From Algoriphagus sp. TR-M9 (GTDB lineage Bacteria; Bacteroidota; Bacteroidia; Cytophagales; Cyclobacteriaceae): a DNA stretch of 64,000 bases. Shown in pieces: positions 46,678 to 55,158 of the stretch. The stretch is from assembly GCF_027594545.1 (NCBI RefSeq), contig NZ_CP115160.1:1249001-1313000 (forward strand). The letters run 5' to 3'. Made by a program: the position numbers and the translations under genes. The notes below the pieces were generated by a model. It made no database searches, was not told the DNA's origin, and worked only from the letters and a program-made list of their open reading frames with translations. The stretch's first letter is position 1. Every line of letters starts with the position of its first letter.

Positions 46678-48162
46678 TTAATACCCCGGGTTTTGGGTGA
46701 TAGAACCTCCGCTAATATCTATTTCTGACTGAGGGACAGGATAGACTTCATGCTTGCCAGGAGTCCAGGTAATTCCCAGATCCGCAAACACTTCCTGTGC
46801 TCTTCCTTGTCTTACCAGGTCAAAGTATCTATGCTGCTCCATCGCCAATTCCACTCTTCTTTCATGGTAAATCGCATCCCGAAGTTCAGCTTGATCAGTA
46901 GTAGTCACATCCGGCAAAATATCCTCATTGCCTTGACGCGCTCTTTCACGAACCATATTGACATATTCCAATGCTTGATCTGAATTTCCGATTTCATTGG
47001 CAGCCTCTGCAGCGATCAATAGCAAATCTGCATATCTGAAAATACGAATATTTGCACCGCTGTTTCCAAATCCAGATGGTGGTCTCTCCGGCAGCCATGC
47101 TTTTCTACTGAATCGAGCATTTTCGCCCATATTCGGATCTGGCATCACTACCTCGCCCGATGGAAGTGTATCTCCTTCATTGATGATGGTTGCTGCAAGT
47201 CTCGGGTCATTTTCCTCATAAGCAGCCATCAGATCATCCGATGGGCCATTGAATCCCCAACCGTTGTTTGGATTGCCACGAATCCCTTGAACCTCATTGA
47301 ACTGAGATCCACCGCCTCCGGCTTCGAGAGCTACAGTGGAAACTTCGAAAATGCTCTCGGAAGAATGTTCTCCTTCTCTTCGGAAAATTCCCTCGTAGTC
47401 AGGATAAAGTTCGTATTCACCGCTTGTGATCACTTCCTGAGCCAAGTCATAAGCTTCCTGATACTCGTTTTGGAAGAGATGCACTTTCGCCAGAAATGAC
47501 TTCGCTGCACCAGATGTGGCACGACCTAATTCCGACGCATCATACTCAGATTTTTCTGGGAGGTTTGCTGCCGCAAAGCTGAAGTCTTCTTCTATGAACT
47601 CATAAATTTCCTCTTTAGAAACCCTTGCCTGAGTATATTCATCAGGGTTCAGCGGGCGATCGATCAGCGGAAGATCTCCATAAGTTCTTACCAGAAAGAA
47701 GTAGAAATATGCTCTTAGAAACCTTGCTTCACCGATTAGTCGGCTTTTCAATTCCTCATCCATGTCGATTTCAGGCACATTTGCGATCACCTGATTGGCA
47801 CGAAAAACCCCTTGAAAGTAACCTGACCAGATGCCGTTTACTGCGGTGTTATTTGCGTCAAAGGTGAAGTCATTGATATCCTGAAGGAATCCAGCATCAC
47901 CTGGTACGGAACCTTTGTCAGCATCATCTGAAGCGATATCCGTAATTCCTATGTAGGAAAACACGTGTACATTGAAATTTCTCAAGTGTGAATAAATGGC
48001 ATTCACCGCCTGTGTTGCCTGCAGCTCATCCTTGAAGAAGTTTTCTGAAGTCAGTTCTCCTTTGGGAGCCTTGTCCAAATAATCTTCGCAGGAAACTAGT
48101 CCAACACTCAATACAACACCGAGTGCTACTGCTGCTATTTTATTGTTAATCTTATTTTGCAT
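46678..48162 (-). CDS. SusD/RagB-type surface binding lipoprotein of the GH144 locus
   Basis: 494 residues; lipobox (GLVSC, Cys25). Family motifs: YLDKAPKGELTSENFFKDEL, then LIGEARFLRAYFYFFLVRTYGDLPLI, GAAKSFLAKVHLFQNEYQEA, RIFRYADLLLIAAEAANE, and the closing YHERRVELAMEQHRYFDLVR with YPVPQSEIDIS and QNPGY. It forms the lid over the SusC barrel and captures the glycan. It starts 12 nt after the SusC stop. The likely ligand, from the linked enzyme, is a beta-1,2-glucan or its fragments. Confidence 0.96.
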   Translation of the reverse strand: MQNKINNKIAAVALGVVLSVGLVSCEDYLDKAPKGELTSENFFKDELQATQAVNAIYSHLRNFNVHVFSYIGITDIASDDADKGSVPGDAGFLQDINDFTFDANNTAVNGIWSGYFQGVFRANQVIANVPEIDMDEELKSRLIGEARFLRAYFYFFLVRTYGDLPLIDRPLNPDEYTQARVSKEEIYEFIEEDFSFAAANLPEKSEYDASELGRATSGAAKSFLAKVHLFQNEYQEAYDLAQEVITSGEYELYPDYEGIFRREGEHSSESIFEVSTVALEAGGGGSQFNEVQGIRGNPNNGWGFNGPSDDLMAAYEENDPRLAATIINEGDTLPSGEVVMPDPNMGENARFSRKAWLPERPPSGFGNSGANIRIFRYADLLLIAAEAANEIGNSDQALEYVNMVRERARQGNEDILPDVTTTDQAELRDAIYHERRVELAMEQHRYFDLVRQGRAQEVFADLGITWTPGKHEVYPVPQSEIDISGGSITQNPGY

Positions 48163-48174
48163 GGTTGATTGGGT

Positions 48175-51100
48175 TTAGAAGCTAGCTGAAATACCGACAT
48201 TGAAAGTTCTCGCTACAGGGTAAAGACCACTGTCATAACCTGTTCCTATCACTGATCCACCTCCGATTTCAGGAGTATATCCAGAGTATTTCGTCCAAGT
48301 GAACACGTTGGTTCCTGAGAGGTAAACACGGAAGTTTTGCACTTTGATCTTGCTCAAAGCAACTTCCGGGAAGCTGTATCCGATTTGAATATTTCTTAAT
48401 CGGAGGAAAGAACCATCTTCTACAAATCTGTCTGAGACTTCGTAGTTGTGTCCACCGTTAGTGACTCTAGGCTCCGAATTGCTGCTGCCTTCGCCAGTCC
48501 ATCTGTCCAAGTAGCTTGTTTCAAAATTGTATGTATTGAAACGCGTTTGCTTCTTAGCGTTGTAGATTTCATTACCAAGAGTACCGTTGAAGTCAGCACG
48601 TAGATCAAATCCCTTGTAGTCAAACCCGAAATTAAATCCGTAAACCAGATCAGGAATTGGGCTTCCTAAAATCACACGGTCATTGTTATCTACTGACCCA
48701 TTACCATCTGTGTCTTGATAGATCAAATCACCAGCTACTTCAGGACCTCGCTTAGGAATGGATGATAAGTCAGCTTCGTTTTGGAATACACCTACTGTTT
48801 TATATCCATAGTAATGACCGATTGATTGTCCTACGATAGTTCTTGAACCCAAATAGCCACTGATTCCTACGGCTCCGCCGAAAATGGCTTCGTTCCCGTC
48901 TCCCAGATCCAATACCTCATTGTTCACGGTAGAAGCTACGATGCCGAAGTTATAGCCAAAATCTCCTTTTGAGTCTCTCCAGTTTAAAGTCAAATCTATA
49001 CCGGAGTTTTTGACACTTGCAGCATTGACAACAGGGTTGTTTGATGAACCCACATAGGCTGGAATCGGTACGCCAACCAAAATATCATTAGTTTTTCGTT
49101 GGTAATAATCCAGTTCCCCTGTAAGCTTCTCATTAAATAATCCAAACTCAAATCCAATGTTTGAGGTCACTGTTTCCTCCCATTTGATAAATGGATTAGC
49201 TAATCTGGTCAGCGTGGCACCGTAGATCAAATCTTCATTTGTTCCAAAAACAGCATTTTGGTTGCCGGTCACAACAGGTCTGCCTTCGTAAAAAGCAATT
49301 TTATCATTACCTATTTTACCCCAGCTACCGCGAATCTTTAGGTTAGAAAGGAAAGATTGATCTTGCAGAAAAGCCTCTTCAATGATATTATACCCAAGTG
49401 CTACAGATGGGAAATTTCCATATCTATTTTCCTTGCCAAAACGGCTAGAGCCATCTCTTCTGAAAGTACCCGTGAAAAGGAATTTGTTTTTGAAGGTGTA
49501 ATTTGCTCTGAAAAGATAAGAGAGCATTGCCCAGTCACCGGCAGAGTTAGAGTTAGTTTGGGTTGTAAGTTCACCAGCATTCAAGTACCAAAGTGAAGGG
49601 TCTTCACCTGGAAGATTCCTTCTTCCGCCTCCAAGAGTTTCTGTATAGAAATCCTGAGTAGTAATACCTCCAAGTAGATTCAAACGATGATCTTCCCATT
49701 CCTTGGAGTAATTCAGCGTGTTTTCCCACAGAATATTTCTGTTTCTCAGGTTCTCTACATTCACAGAATTTTCTGGGTTTTGCTGAGTTGGAGAAACGAA
49801 GTATACGGGAGTAAAGCTCTTTGAATCCTGGAATGCCAGATCCAATCCTACATTACTACGGAAGGTGAAATTTTTCAGGAATTTCACATCCATAAAGAAG
49901 TTACCCACTCCACGGTAATTATTGGTTCTGTTATTTGAATTGTACTCAAACTGTGCCGCTGCGTTTCCCACCGGTGCTGTGTTGGTATAGCTTCCATCAG
50001 GCTGAGTTGGGTCAAAAATCGGATAAGCTCTATAGGCATTACCAATTACTCCCGGTTCATTTTGCTGATTGTAGTAGATAAAGGAAAGGTTGTGACCGAA
50101 AGTCACCGCTTCGCTCAGCTTGTACTGATTGTTTAATCTGATGGTCAAACGCTCATATTCTGATTCTTTTACTACCCCTTGTTGATTGAAATAGTTTGCA
50201 CTTAGGTTGAAGCTCGACTTGGCTGAACCTCCATTTGCTCCAATACTAAAATTATTGATTGCCGCATTTCTGAAGATGTAATCTTGCCAATCGGTGCCTT
50301 CCCCATACTCATTGACATTATAAATGGGCTCGTTTCCTACATTTTGTTCCAATTCGTTGGCTAGCTGGGCGAATTCCCTGGCATTGACTACATCGATTTG
50401 ATTGGCGACCTGCTGCACTCCGGTGTAGGCGTCTACGCTGATGCGTGTATCCGTGTCAAATGAACCTTGCTTGGTTGTGACGATGATTACTCCATTTGCA
50501 CCTCTGGAACCATAGATAGCCGTTGCTGAAGCATCTTTAAGCACTTCCATGGATTCCACATCATTAGGGTTCAGGAAATTGATGTCGTCCAGTAGCATCC
50601 CATCGACTACATAGAGCGGAGAGGAATTATTCAAGGTGCCGACTCCTCTAATGCGAACAGTAGATCCTGCGCCCGGTGCACCAGAGTTTTGGGTGATCTG
50701 CACACCGCTGACTCTACCTTGGAGAGATTGAGTCACATCAGAAACAGGTAACCTGCTAATATCCTCTGATTTTACACTGGATATGACGCCAGTCAGGTCA
50801 CTCTTGCGCTGTATCCCATACCCCACAACTACAAATTCATCCAGATCCCCGATATCTTCACCAAGAGTAACATCAATAGTGGACCTCCCGTTAATTGGGG
50901 TTTCCACTGTTTCAAATCCTACAAAAGTAAAAACAAGTACTGCATCTTCCGGGACTTCTAATGTATAGTTACCGTCTAGATCAGTGACGGTACCATTGGT
51001 AGTTCCTTTAATCACCACATTCACTCCTGGAAGTGGAAATCCAGTGTCATCGACAACAGTACCGCTGACTGGAACATTTTGTCCAAAGGAATCATGGGAG

Positions 51101-51189
51101 ACAAGTAAGGAGAATAGGAGGAGTAGGGATAAAATAAAATGCTTGCTATGTTGCCATGCATTTTCCCTCTCAGGTAGCAATTTTTCCAT
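48175..51189 (-). CDS. SusC/RagA-type TonB-dependent transporter of the GH144 locus
   Basis: 1004 residues. A signal peptide (hydrophobic ILSLLLLFSLLVSHDSFGQ, about 19-37) is preceded by a longer than usual polar N-terminus (MEKLLPERENAWQHSKHF). Then a carboxypeptidase-regulatory-like domain (about 40-115), TonB-box linker LDEFVVVGYG, plug (LQGRVSGVQITQNSGAPGAG, VLKDASATAIYGSRGANGVI) and barrel ending in Phe (VGISASF). It imports oligosaccharide with SusD. No FecR-interaction domain, so regulation is not by an ECF sigma pair; the gene upstream is the likely regulator. A palindrome covers its leader. Confidence 0.96.
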   Translation of the reverse strand: MEKLLPERENAWQHSKHFILSLLLLFSLLVSHDSFGQNVPVSGTVVDDTGFPLPGVNVVIKGTTNGTVTDLDGNYTLEVPEDAVLVFTFVGFETVETPINGRSTIDVTLGEDIGDLDEFVVVGYGIQRKSDLTGVISSVKSEDISRLPVSDVTQSLQGRVSGVQITQNSGAPGAGSTVRIRGVGTLNNSSPLYVVDGMLLDDINFLNPNDVESMEVLKDASATAIYGSRGANGVIIVTTKQGSFDTDTRISVDAYTGVQQVANQIDVVNAREFAQLANELEQNVGNEPIYNVNEYGEGTDWQDYIFRNAAINNFSIGANGGSAKSSFNLSANYFNQQGVVKESEYERLTIRLNNQYKLSEAVTFGHNLSFIYYNQQNEPGVIGNAYRAYPIFDPTQPDGSYTNTAPVGNAAAQFEYNSNNRTNNYRGVGNFFMDVKFLKNFTFRSNVGLDLAFQDSKSFTPVYFVSPTQQNPENSVNVENLRNRNILWENTLNYSKEWEDHRLNLLGGITTQDFYTETLGGGRRNLPGEDPSLWYLNAGELTTQTNSNSAGDWAMLSYLFRANYTFKNKFLFTGTFRRDGSSRFGKENRYGNFPSVALGYNIIEEAFLQDQSFLSNLKIRGSWGKIGNDKIAFYEGRPVVTGNQNAVFGTNEDLIYGATLTRLANPFIKWEETVTSNIGFEFGLFNEKLTGELDYYQRKTNDILVGVPIPAYVGSSNNPVVNAASVKNSGIDLTLNWRDSKGDFGYNFGIVASTVNNEVLDLGDGNEAIFGGAVGISGYLGSRTIVGQSIGHYYGYKTVGVFQNEADLSSIPKRGPEVAGDLIYQDTDGNGSVDNNDRVILGSPIPDLVYGFNFGFDYKGFDLRADFNGTLGNEIYNAKKQTRFNTYNFETSYLDRWTGEGSSNSEPRVTNGGHNYEVSDRFVEDGSFLRLRNIQIGYSFPEVALSKIKVQNFRVYLSGTNVFTWTKYSGYTPEIGGGSVIGTGYDSGLYPVARTFNVGISASF

Positions 51190-51205
51190 TTGGCTAATTG
51201 GGTTT

Positions 51206-51265
51206 GGTTATAGTTTTCGTTTACTGCAATCGAAACTTCGAATGCGGTAATTGAAACTATAAACC
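51206..51265. promoter_or_regulatory. 60-bp imperfect palindrome before susC: candidate operator
   Basis: Centred between 51235 and 51236. In the core arms (51215-51234 and 51237-51256), 16 of 20 positions pair, around TTAC(T/C)GCA and TCGAA. The outer GGTTATAG (51206-51213) matches GGTTTATAG of the other arm with a one-base bulge. It ends 17 nt before the susC ATG. It may be a binding site for a dimeric regulator or, if transcribed, a leader hairpin controlling translation. Confidence 0.7.
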
Positions 51266-51453
51266 TCATGTCAAGAAGGGAAATTTTTGCTTCGAAATCG
51301 ATTGAAAAATAGTAGAAAAACTAACAGTTTCTGATTGGTTATTCCTGCTTTAATTTCATTGAAAAACGGCTTATCTGATTCAATTGAGCCTTTTTTGAAA
51401 TTTCATTCACGCTTTGTTATCAGGAATAGAACTTCTGTGGATTTAGATGGAAA

Positions 51454-53334
51454 TCAGTTGAGTTCGTGTGATCTTTCCAATACAATGTCTTCCCATTCTG
51501 GGTGATTGATTCCTTTCATTTCCAGTTGTAATTTCACCTTCACACGAAAACTACTGATGGCATTTATCCGCAAATCCAACAACTTAGATAGCTCATCCAA
51601 AGTGAGTTTATCATGCTCAGAAATCACTGTGTAGGATAGATAAAAAGCTTTCTCGATAGGAAGCCTTATTCCATGGAAAATAGTCCCGGCAGTAGCTGAT
51701 TCTATATGACCGCAGCGTGAGCACCTACGGTGAAAAATCTTGGAGCTCTTGGAGGATTTTTTATGCTCACAGGCTTTGCAGCTAAAGCCATTTTCCCATT
51801 TTACCTGCTCCAGATATCTTAGGCAAGAGCTAGAGTCAGGGAAGATCTTTTGGAAATCTGCGTAACTCATTCGTTTATTCGTAATTCTTGCCTGTAGATT
51901 TTCCTTGATTTGGGATTTGAGTTTCCAGATATCCTTATCCAGCAAAGCATTCATGCGCTTGATTTCCTCGTCTTTTTCAAGGATCTGCTGGTTGTATTCT
52001 AGCAGTAATTGGTTCTTTTTATCAAGCTCCTGGGTACGTTCCTTTACACGCATTTCCAACTCCTGATTGACTTTGTCCTTTAGTTTAGCATTTGCTTCTG
52101 CCTGTCGAAGAGAGCGAAGCAATGCACGATCCCGGTTTTCTTTGAGGATTTTAACCCGATCTCCTAGTGCCAAAGTCAGCAGGAGCATTTCTATCAGGAA
52201 TGCAATATGTAAACTGTAATATAAGACGGTACTGTGGGGGATGATGGCAGTATGAACTAGGATTTTCAGCGCCACACCAAGGAACAAAATGGCGTAAGCC
52301 ACCACAAAAAGCCGCGCCACACTGTAGCCCTTTATCCAAACAAATACACTGGAAAACAGGATCAGAAAAAAAGGTACTATGTCATAAATCTGGATTTCCA
52401 ACAACTTGGGAAAAAAGGCTATGCCCGCAGCGAAAAGAATTGTCTTCACTAGCAGAATGACCTGAAAACTGCGATGCATGCTGGGGAATCTCCTCTTCAA
52501 ATTGAGGAAGTGAGTGGAGAAAAGCAACGCAAACATTACGATCAAATAGCTGAAAAGACCAGACGCGGGCTGGTTCCAGCCAGGGTGATTAGGCCATAAA
52601 TATTGAAAAGCAATTCCATCTACGCAGGCTGCAAAAATCCCTACACTCAATAAGTAAAAGACATAATATAGGTACTTGACTTCCTTGATAGCTAGATAAA
52701 TCAGACCGTTGTAAAGGGAAATAATCAAGATCATCCCATAAAAAATCCCATAGAGAAAATACTCATTTAGGGCATAATAGATGAAGCGATTATAAGAGCG
52801 AAAGGCAATTCTTACGTCAGCTTTTTGAGAGGATTTGATCTTGAAATAGTAGGTGTCAGTTCCTGCAGTTTGGTTTGCCACAGGGATTTGGAAGTTTTTA
52901 TGAGAGAAAACCCGATCGCTAAATGGAGCTTGATCTCCAAGTTTTAATTCTCTGAAACCACCCTCTGTGGGTATGTAGGCCGTGATTTGATCAATGGTCT
53001 GATCATAAAATTCCAGAAGCCATTGTTTATTGCTGGTGGGAGTTTTCTGAATTGCTACTTTGACCCAATAGGTGTTTTCGGTAGAGAACTGATGCTTGGT
53101 AAAGTCGGAATTGATCTTCAGTTTTCCTGATATTGAACTGGAAAGAATATCGTCCAACTCAAGTTCATTGCTTGCATCTTCATAGAAAGTCAGTCGATCT
53201 ATGGCATAGATCCGCTCGTCCAGTTGGTCGTTTATCTGAAAGGTGTATGATGAATTTTGGCATTTGCCTTCTATGGTAAGAACTTGGATTATTAGCAGCG
53301 CTAAAACAAAAATCCTACTATAAAACTTGACCAT
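51454..53334 (-). CDS. 7TMR-DISM membrane sensor fused to a coiled coil and IS1595-type transposase zinc-ribbon/HTH
   Basis: 626 residues. Signal peptide (1-25); periplasmic beta-sandwich like 7TMR-DISMED2 (about 30-165); seven hydrophobic helices (about 181-390); coiled coil (about 395-485: MRVKERTQELDKKNQLLLEY). Then a cytoplasmic domain (about 490-600) with zinc-ribbon Cys pairs (FSCKACEH and HRRCSRCGH, about residues 515-540), SATAGTIFHGIRLPIEKAFY and the HTH-like LTLDELSKLLDLRINAIS. This last part is the pattern of the IS1595 transposase N-terminal zinc ribbon; the DDE nuclease domain is absent, as are kinase, cyclase and receiver domains. It is likely a membrane-tethered one-component regulator of the downstream susC, 264 bp away on the same strand. 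Confidence 0.85.
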   Translation of the reverse strand: MVKFYSRIFVLALLIIQVLTIEGKCQNSSYTFQINDQLDERIYAIDRLTFYEDASNELELDDILSSSISGKLKINSDFTKHQFSTENTYWVKVAIQKTPTSNKQWLLEFYDQTIDQITAYIPTEGGFRELKLGDQAPFSDRVFSHKNFQIPVANQTAGTDTYYFKIKSSQKADVRIAFRSYNRFIYYALNEYFLYGIFYGMILIISLYNGLIYLAIKEVKYLYYVFYLLSVGIFAACVDGIAFQYLWPNHPGWNQPASGLFSYLIVMFALLFSTHFLNLKRRFPSMHRSFQVILLVKTILFAAGIAFFPKLLEIQIYDIVPFFLILFSSVFVWIKGYSVARLFVVAYAILFLGVALKILVHTAIIPHSTVLYYSLHIAFLIEMLLLTLALGDRVKILKENRDRALLRSLRQAEANAKLKDKVNQELEMRVKERTQELDKKNQLLLEYNQQILEKDEEIKRMNALLDKDIWKLKSQIKENLQARITNKRMSYADFQKIFPDSSSCLRYLEQVKWENGFSCKACEHKKSSKSSKIFHRRCSRCGHIESATAGTIFHGIRLPIEKAFYLSYTVISEHDKLTLDELSKLLDLRINAISSFRVKVKLQLEMKGINHPEWEDIVLERSHELN

Positions 53335-53721
53335 CAGAATCTGGGTTTATACCTAATTAGGATCAAAACCAAGGCCACCCTGTTTCCGTTCTCCAAAACT
53401 TTCTATTTAGTAGAAAACTAGTTTTTTAATTCACATTTTCATTTATACTATTAAATTCATGCTCACGATCTAGAATACTACGCTGTTTGTTTTTCAATCC
53501 AGTTCAAAAATTCAGGTGTCTGACTCTAGCTGCATACAAGCAATTGAATTACATCGGTAGGTTTAATGGCTACATAATTTAGTAGGAAGTGTATTACGTG
53601 AATGAAGAACTAGTCAGGATTTTAGGAGATTAAAAAAGTCCCTCCGAACGTTCAGAGGGACTTTCGGGATTGCTATCCACACAATTAAACGGATAGACGT
53701 TCAACCTTTAATCAACCATTT
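53335..53721. other. Intergenic region upstream of the sensor gene
   Basis: About 390 bp between the sensor start and the end of the efflux operon. It contains the efflux terminator at 53631-53664, a short inverted repeat TTTCTA/TAGAAA (53400-53405 and 53411-53416) near the sensor gene's 5' end, and otherwise nothing recognisable. Confidence 0.45.
53631..53664 (-). terminator. Terminator of the RND efflux operon
   Basis: A 10-bp perfect stem, AAAGTCCCTC (53635-53644) with GAGGGACTTT (53655-53664), with a self-complementary GAACGTTC in the loop. The minus strand ends in TTTTTTA. It is about 58 nt after the stop codon of the outer-membrane factor gene. Confidence 0.9.
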
Positions 53722-55158
53722 TTATTTCCACCCGCCACCAAGTGCTTGGTAAATATTCACAGTGGCGCTCATTTGTTTCATTTTGGTTTCTATCAGTTCG
53801 AACTTGGATTCAAGTGCTTCTCGTTGGGTCAATAAAACTTCCATGTAATCAGCTCTTGCCGAATTGAATAGCTCATTGGAAATAGCTACTGACTCATTGA
53901 GCGCATCTACCTCCTGAGACTTCAAGTTGTAGGTTTGCTCCAAGTTTTTGATGTTAGAAAGCTGGTTTGCGACTTCTACATAAGCGTTCAATATTGTCTG
54001 CTCATAATTGTAGATAGCCTGAATCTGCTTAGCGTTAGCAGTTAGATACCTTGCCTTAATCGCATTTCTATTGATAAGGGGAGCCACTAGTTCGCCAGCC
54101 AGTGAATAAATCAAAGACTGTGGAGTATTGAACAAATAGTTTGGATTAAAGGCGTTGAATCCAATTCCGGCGCTGATCTCCAGCGAAGGGTAGAAGTCAG
54201 CCTTAGCTACTTGGATGTCAATCTTAGATGCTACCAATTCAAGTTCAGCTTGTCTGATGTCAGGTCGGTTTGCCAAAAGCTGAGAAGGTATTCCTTCATG
54301 GATAGTGTCAGGAATCAAGTCAGCAAAAACTGCAGAATTTCGTTCTACTTTCTGAGGGAATCTGCCTACTAGGAAGTTAATTCTATTTTCGGCTTCTATG
54401 ATTTCCTGCTCAATGCCGTATTGAAGGCTTTTGGTGTTCAGAACTTGTGCTTGAAATCTACGAACAGCCAATTCCGTCACTCTAGCGGCATCTTTCTGAT
54501 ACTTTACGATCTCCAAGGCATTGTTTTGAATTTCAATGTTTTGCTTAACGATAGCCAGTTCATTGTCCAATGCTAGTAACTCATAATATGAGTTGGCAAT
54601 CTCCGAAATCAGATTGGTTACCATGAAGTTTTTGCCTTCCACACTTGCCAAATAGCTGCTCAATGCTGATTTTTTAGCATTTCTCAGTTTGTGCCAAATA
54701 TCGATTTCCCAGGTAGCAAATGCTCCCACCATATAATCTTGCAAAGGATCAGGCATTTCTTTGCCAGGCTTGATGTCCGTATTGGCATCGTTTGCACCTT
54801 GACTGGTGTACCTACCCACCTTGTCCACGCCTGCCGCTGCGCCTATATTCACTGAGGGCAAGATTTCACCTTTACGAACTCTTATTTCGTTTTGTGCGAT
54901 CTGAATTTCCTGCAAAGTTATATTCAATTCCTGATTGTTGCTCAAAGCAGTATCGATCAGGGCTTTGAGATTTGGATCAGTGAAATAATCTTGCCAAGTG
55001 ACCTCAGCAGCAGTATTTGTAGTATCCCGGGAGCCATTATAGCTCTCAGGTGTTGCGTTATTTACGTCTTTATGTATTAGCTCCGGAGTTTTGCAACCAG
55101 ACACAGCTAGTGTTAAAGATGCTATCCCCAGGCATATATATATGATTCTCTTAAGCAT
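53722..55158 (-). CDS. TolC-type outer-membrane efflux lipoprotein (NodT/OprM family)
   Basis: 478 residues from the ATG at 55158 (MLKRIIYICLGIASLTLAVS then GCK, lipobox Cys22). A frame from 55200 adds 14 residues and would overlap the pump gene by 50 nt, so the shorter start is preferred; it overlaps by only 8 nt. Two outer-membrane efflux repeats are present with characteristic helices (NQELNITLQEIQIAQNEIRV, ANRPDIRQAELELVASKIDI, VSEYADYME-like region in FNSARADYMEVLLTQREALE). It forms the trimeric exit duct of the pump. Confidence 0.94.
   Translation of the reverse strand: MLKRIIYICLGIASLTLAVSGCKTPELIHKDVNNATPESYNGSRDTTNTAAEVTWQDYFTDPNLKALIDTALSNNQELNITLQEIQIAQNEIRVRKGEILPSVNIGAAAGVDKVGRYTSQGANDANTDIKPGKEMPDPLQDYMVGAFATWEIDIWHKLRNAKKSALSSYLASVEGKNFMVTNLISEIANSYYELLALDNELAIVKQNIEIQNNALEIVKYQKDAARVTELAVRRFQAQVLNTKSLQYGIEQEIIEAENRINFLVGRFPQKVERNSAVFADLIPDTIHEGIPSQLLANRPDIRQAELELVASKIDIQVAKADFYPSLEISAGIGFNAFNPNYLFNTPQSLIYSLAGELVAPLINRNAIKARYLTANAKQIQAIYNYEQTILNAYVEVANQLSNIKNLEQTYNLKSQEVDALNESVAISNELFNSARADYMEVLLTQREALESKFELIETKMKQMSATVNIYQALGGGWK

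Noticed and set aside
51454..53334. Remnant of an IS1595 insertion fused by accident
   Set aside because: The frame is intact from signal peptide to zinc ribbon, no terminal repeats or transposase core follow, and the coiled coil joins the two parts smoothly; a working fusion is more likely.
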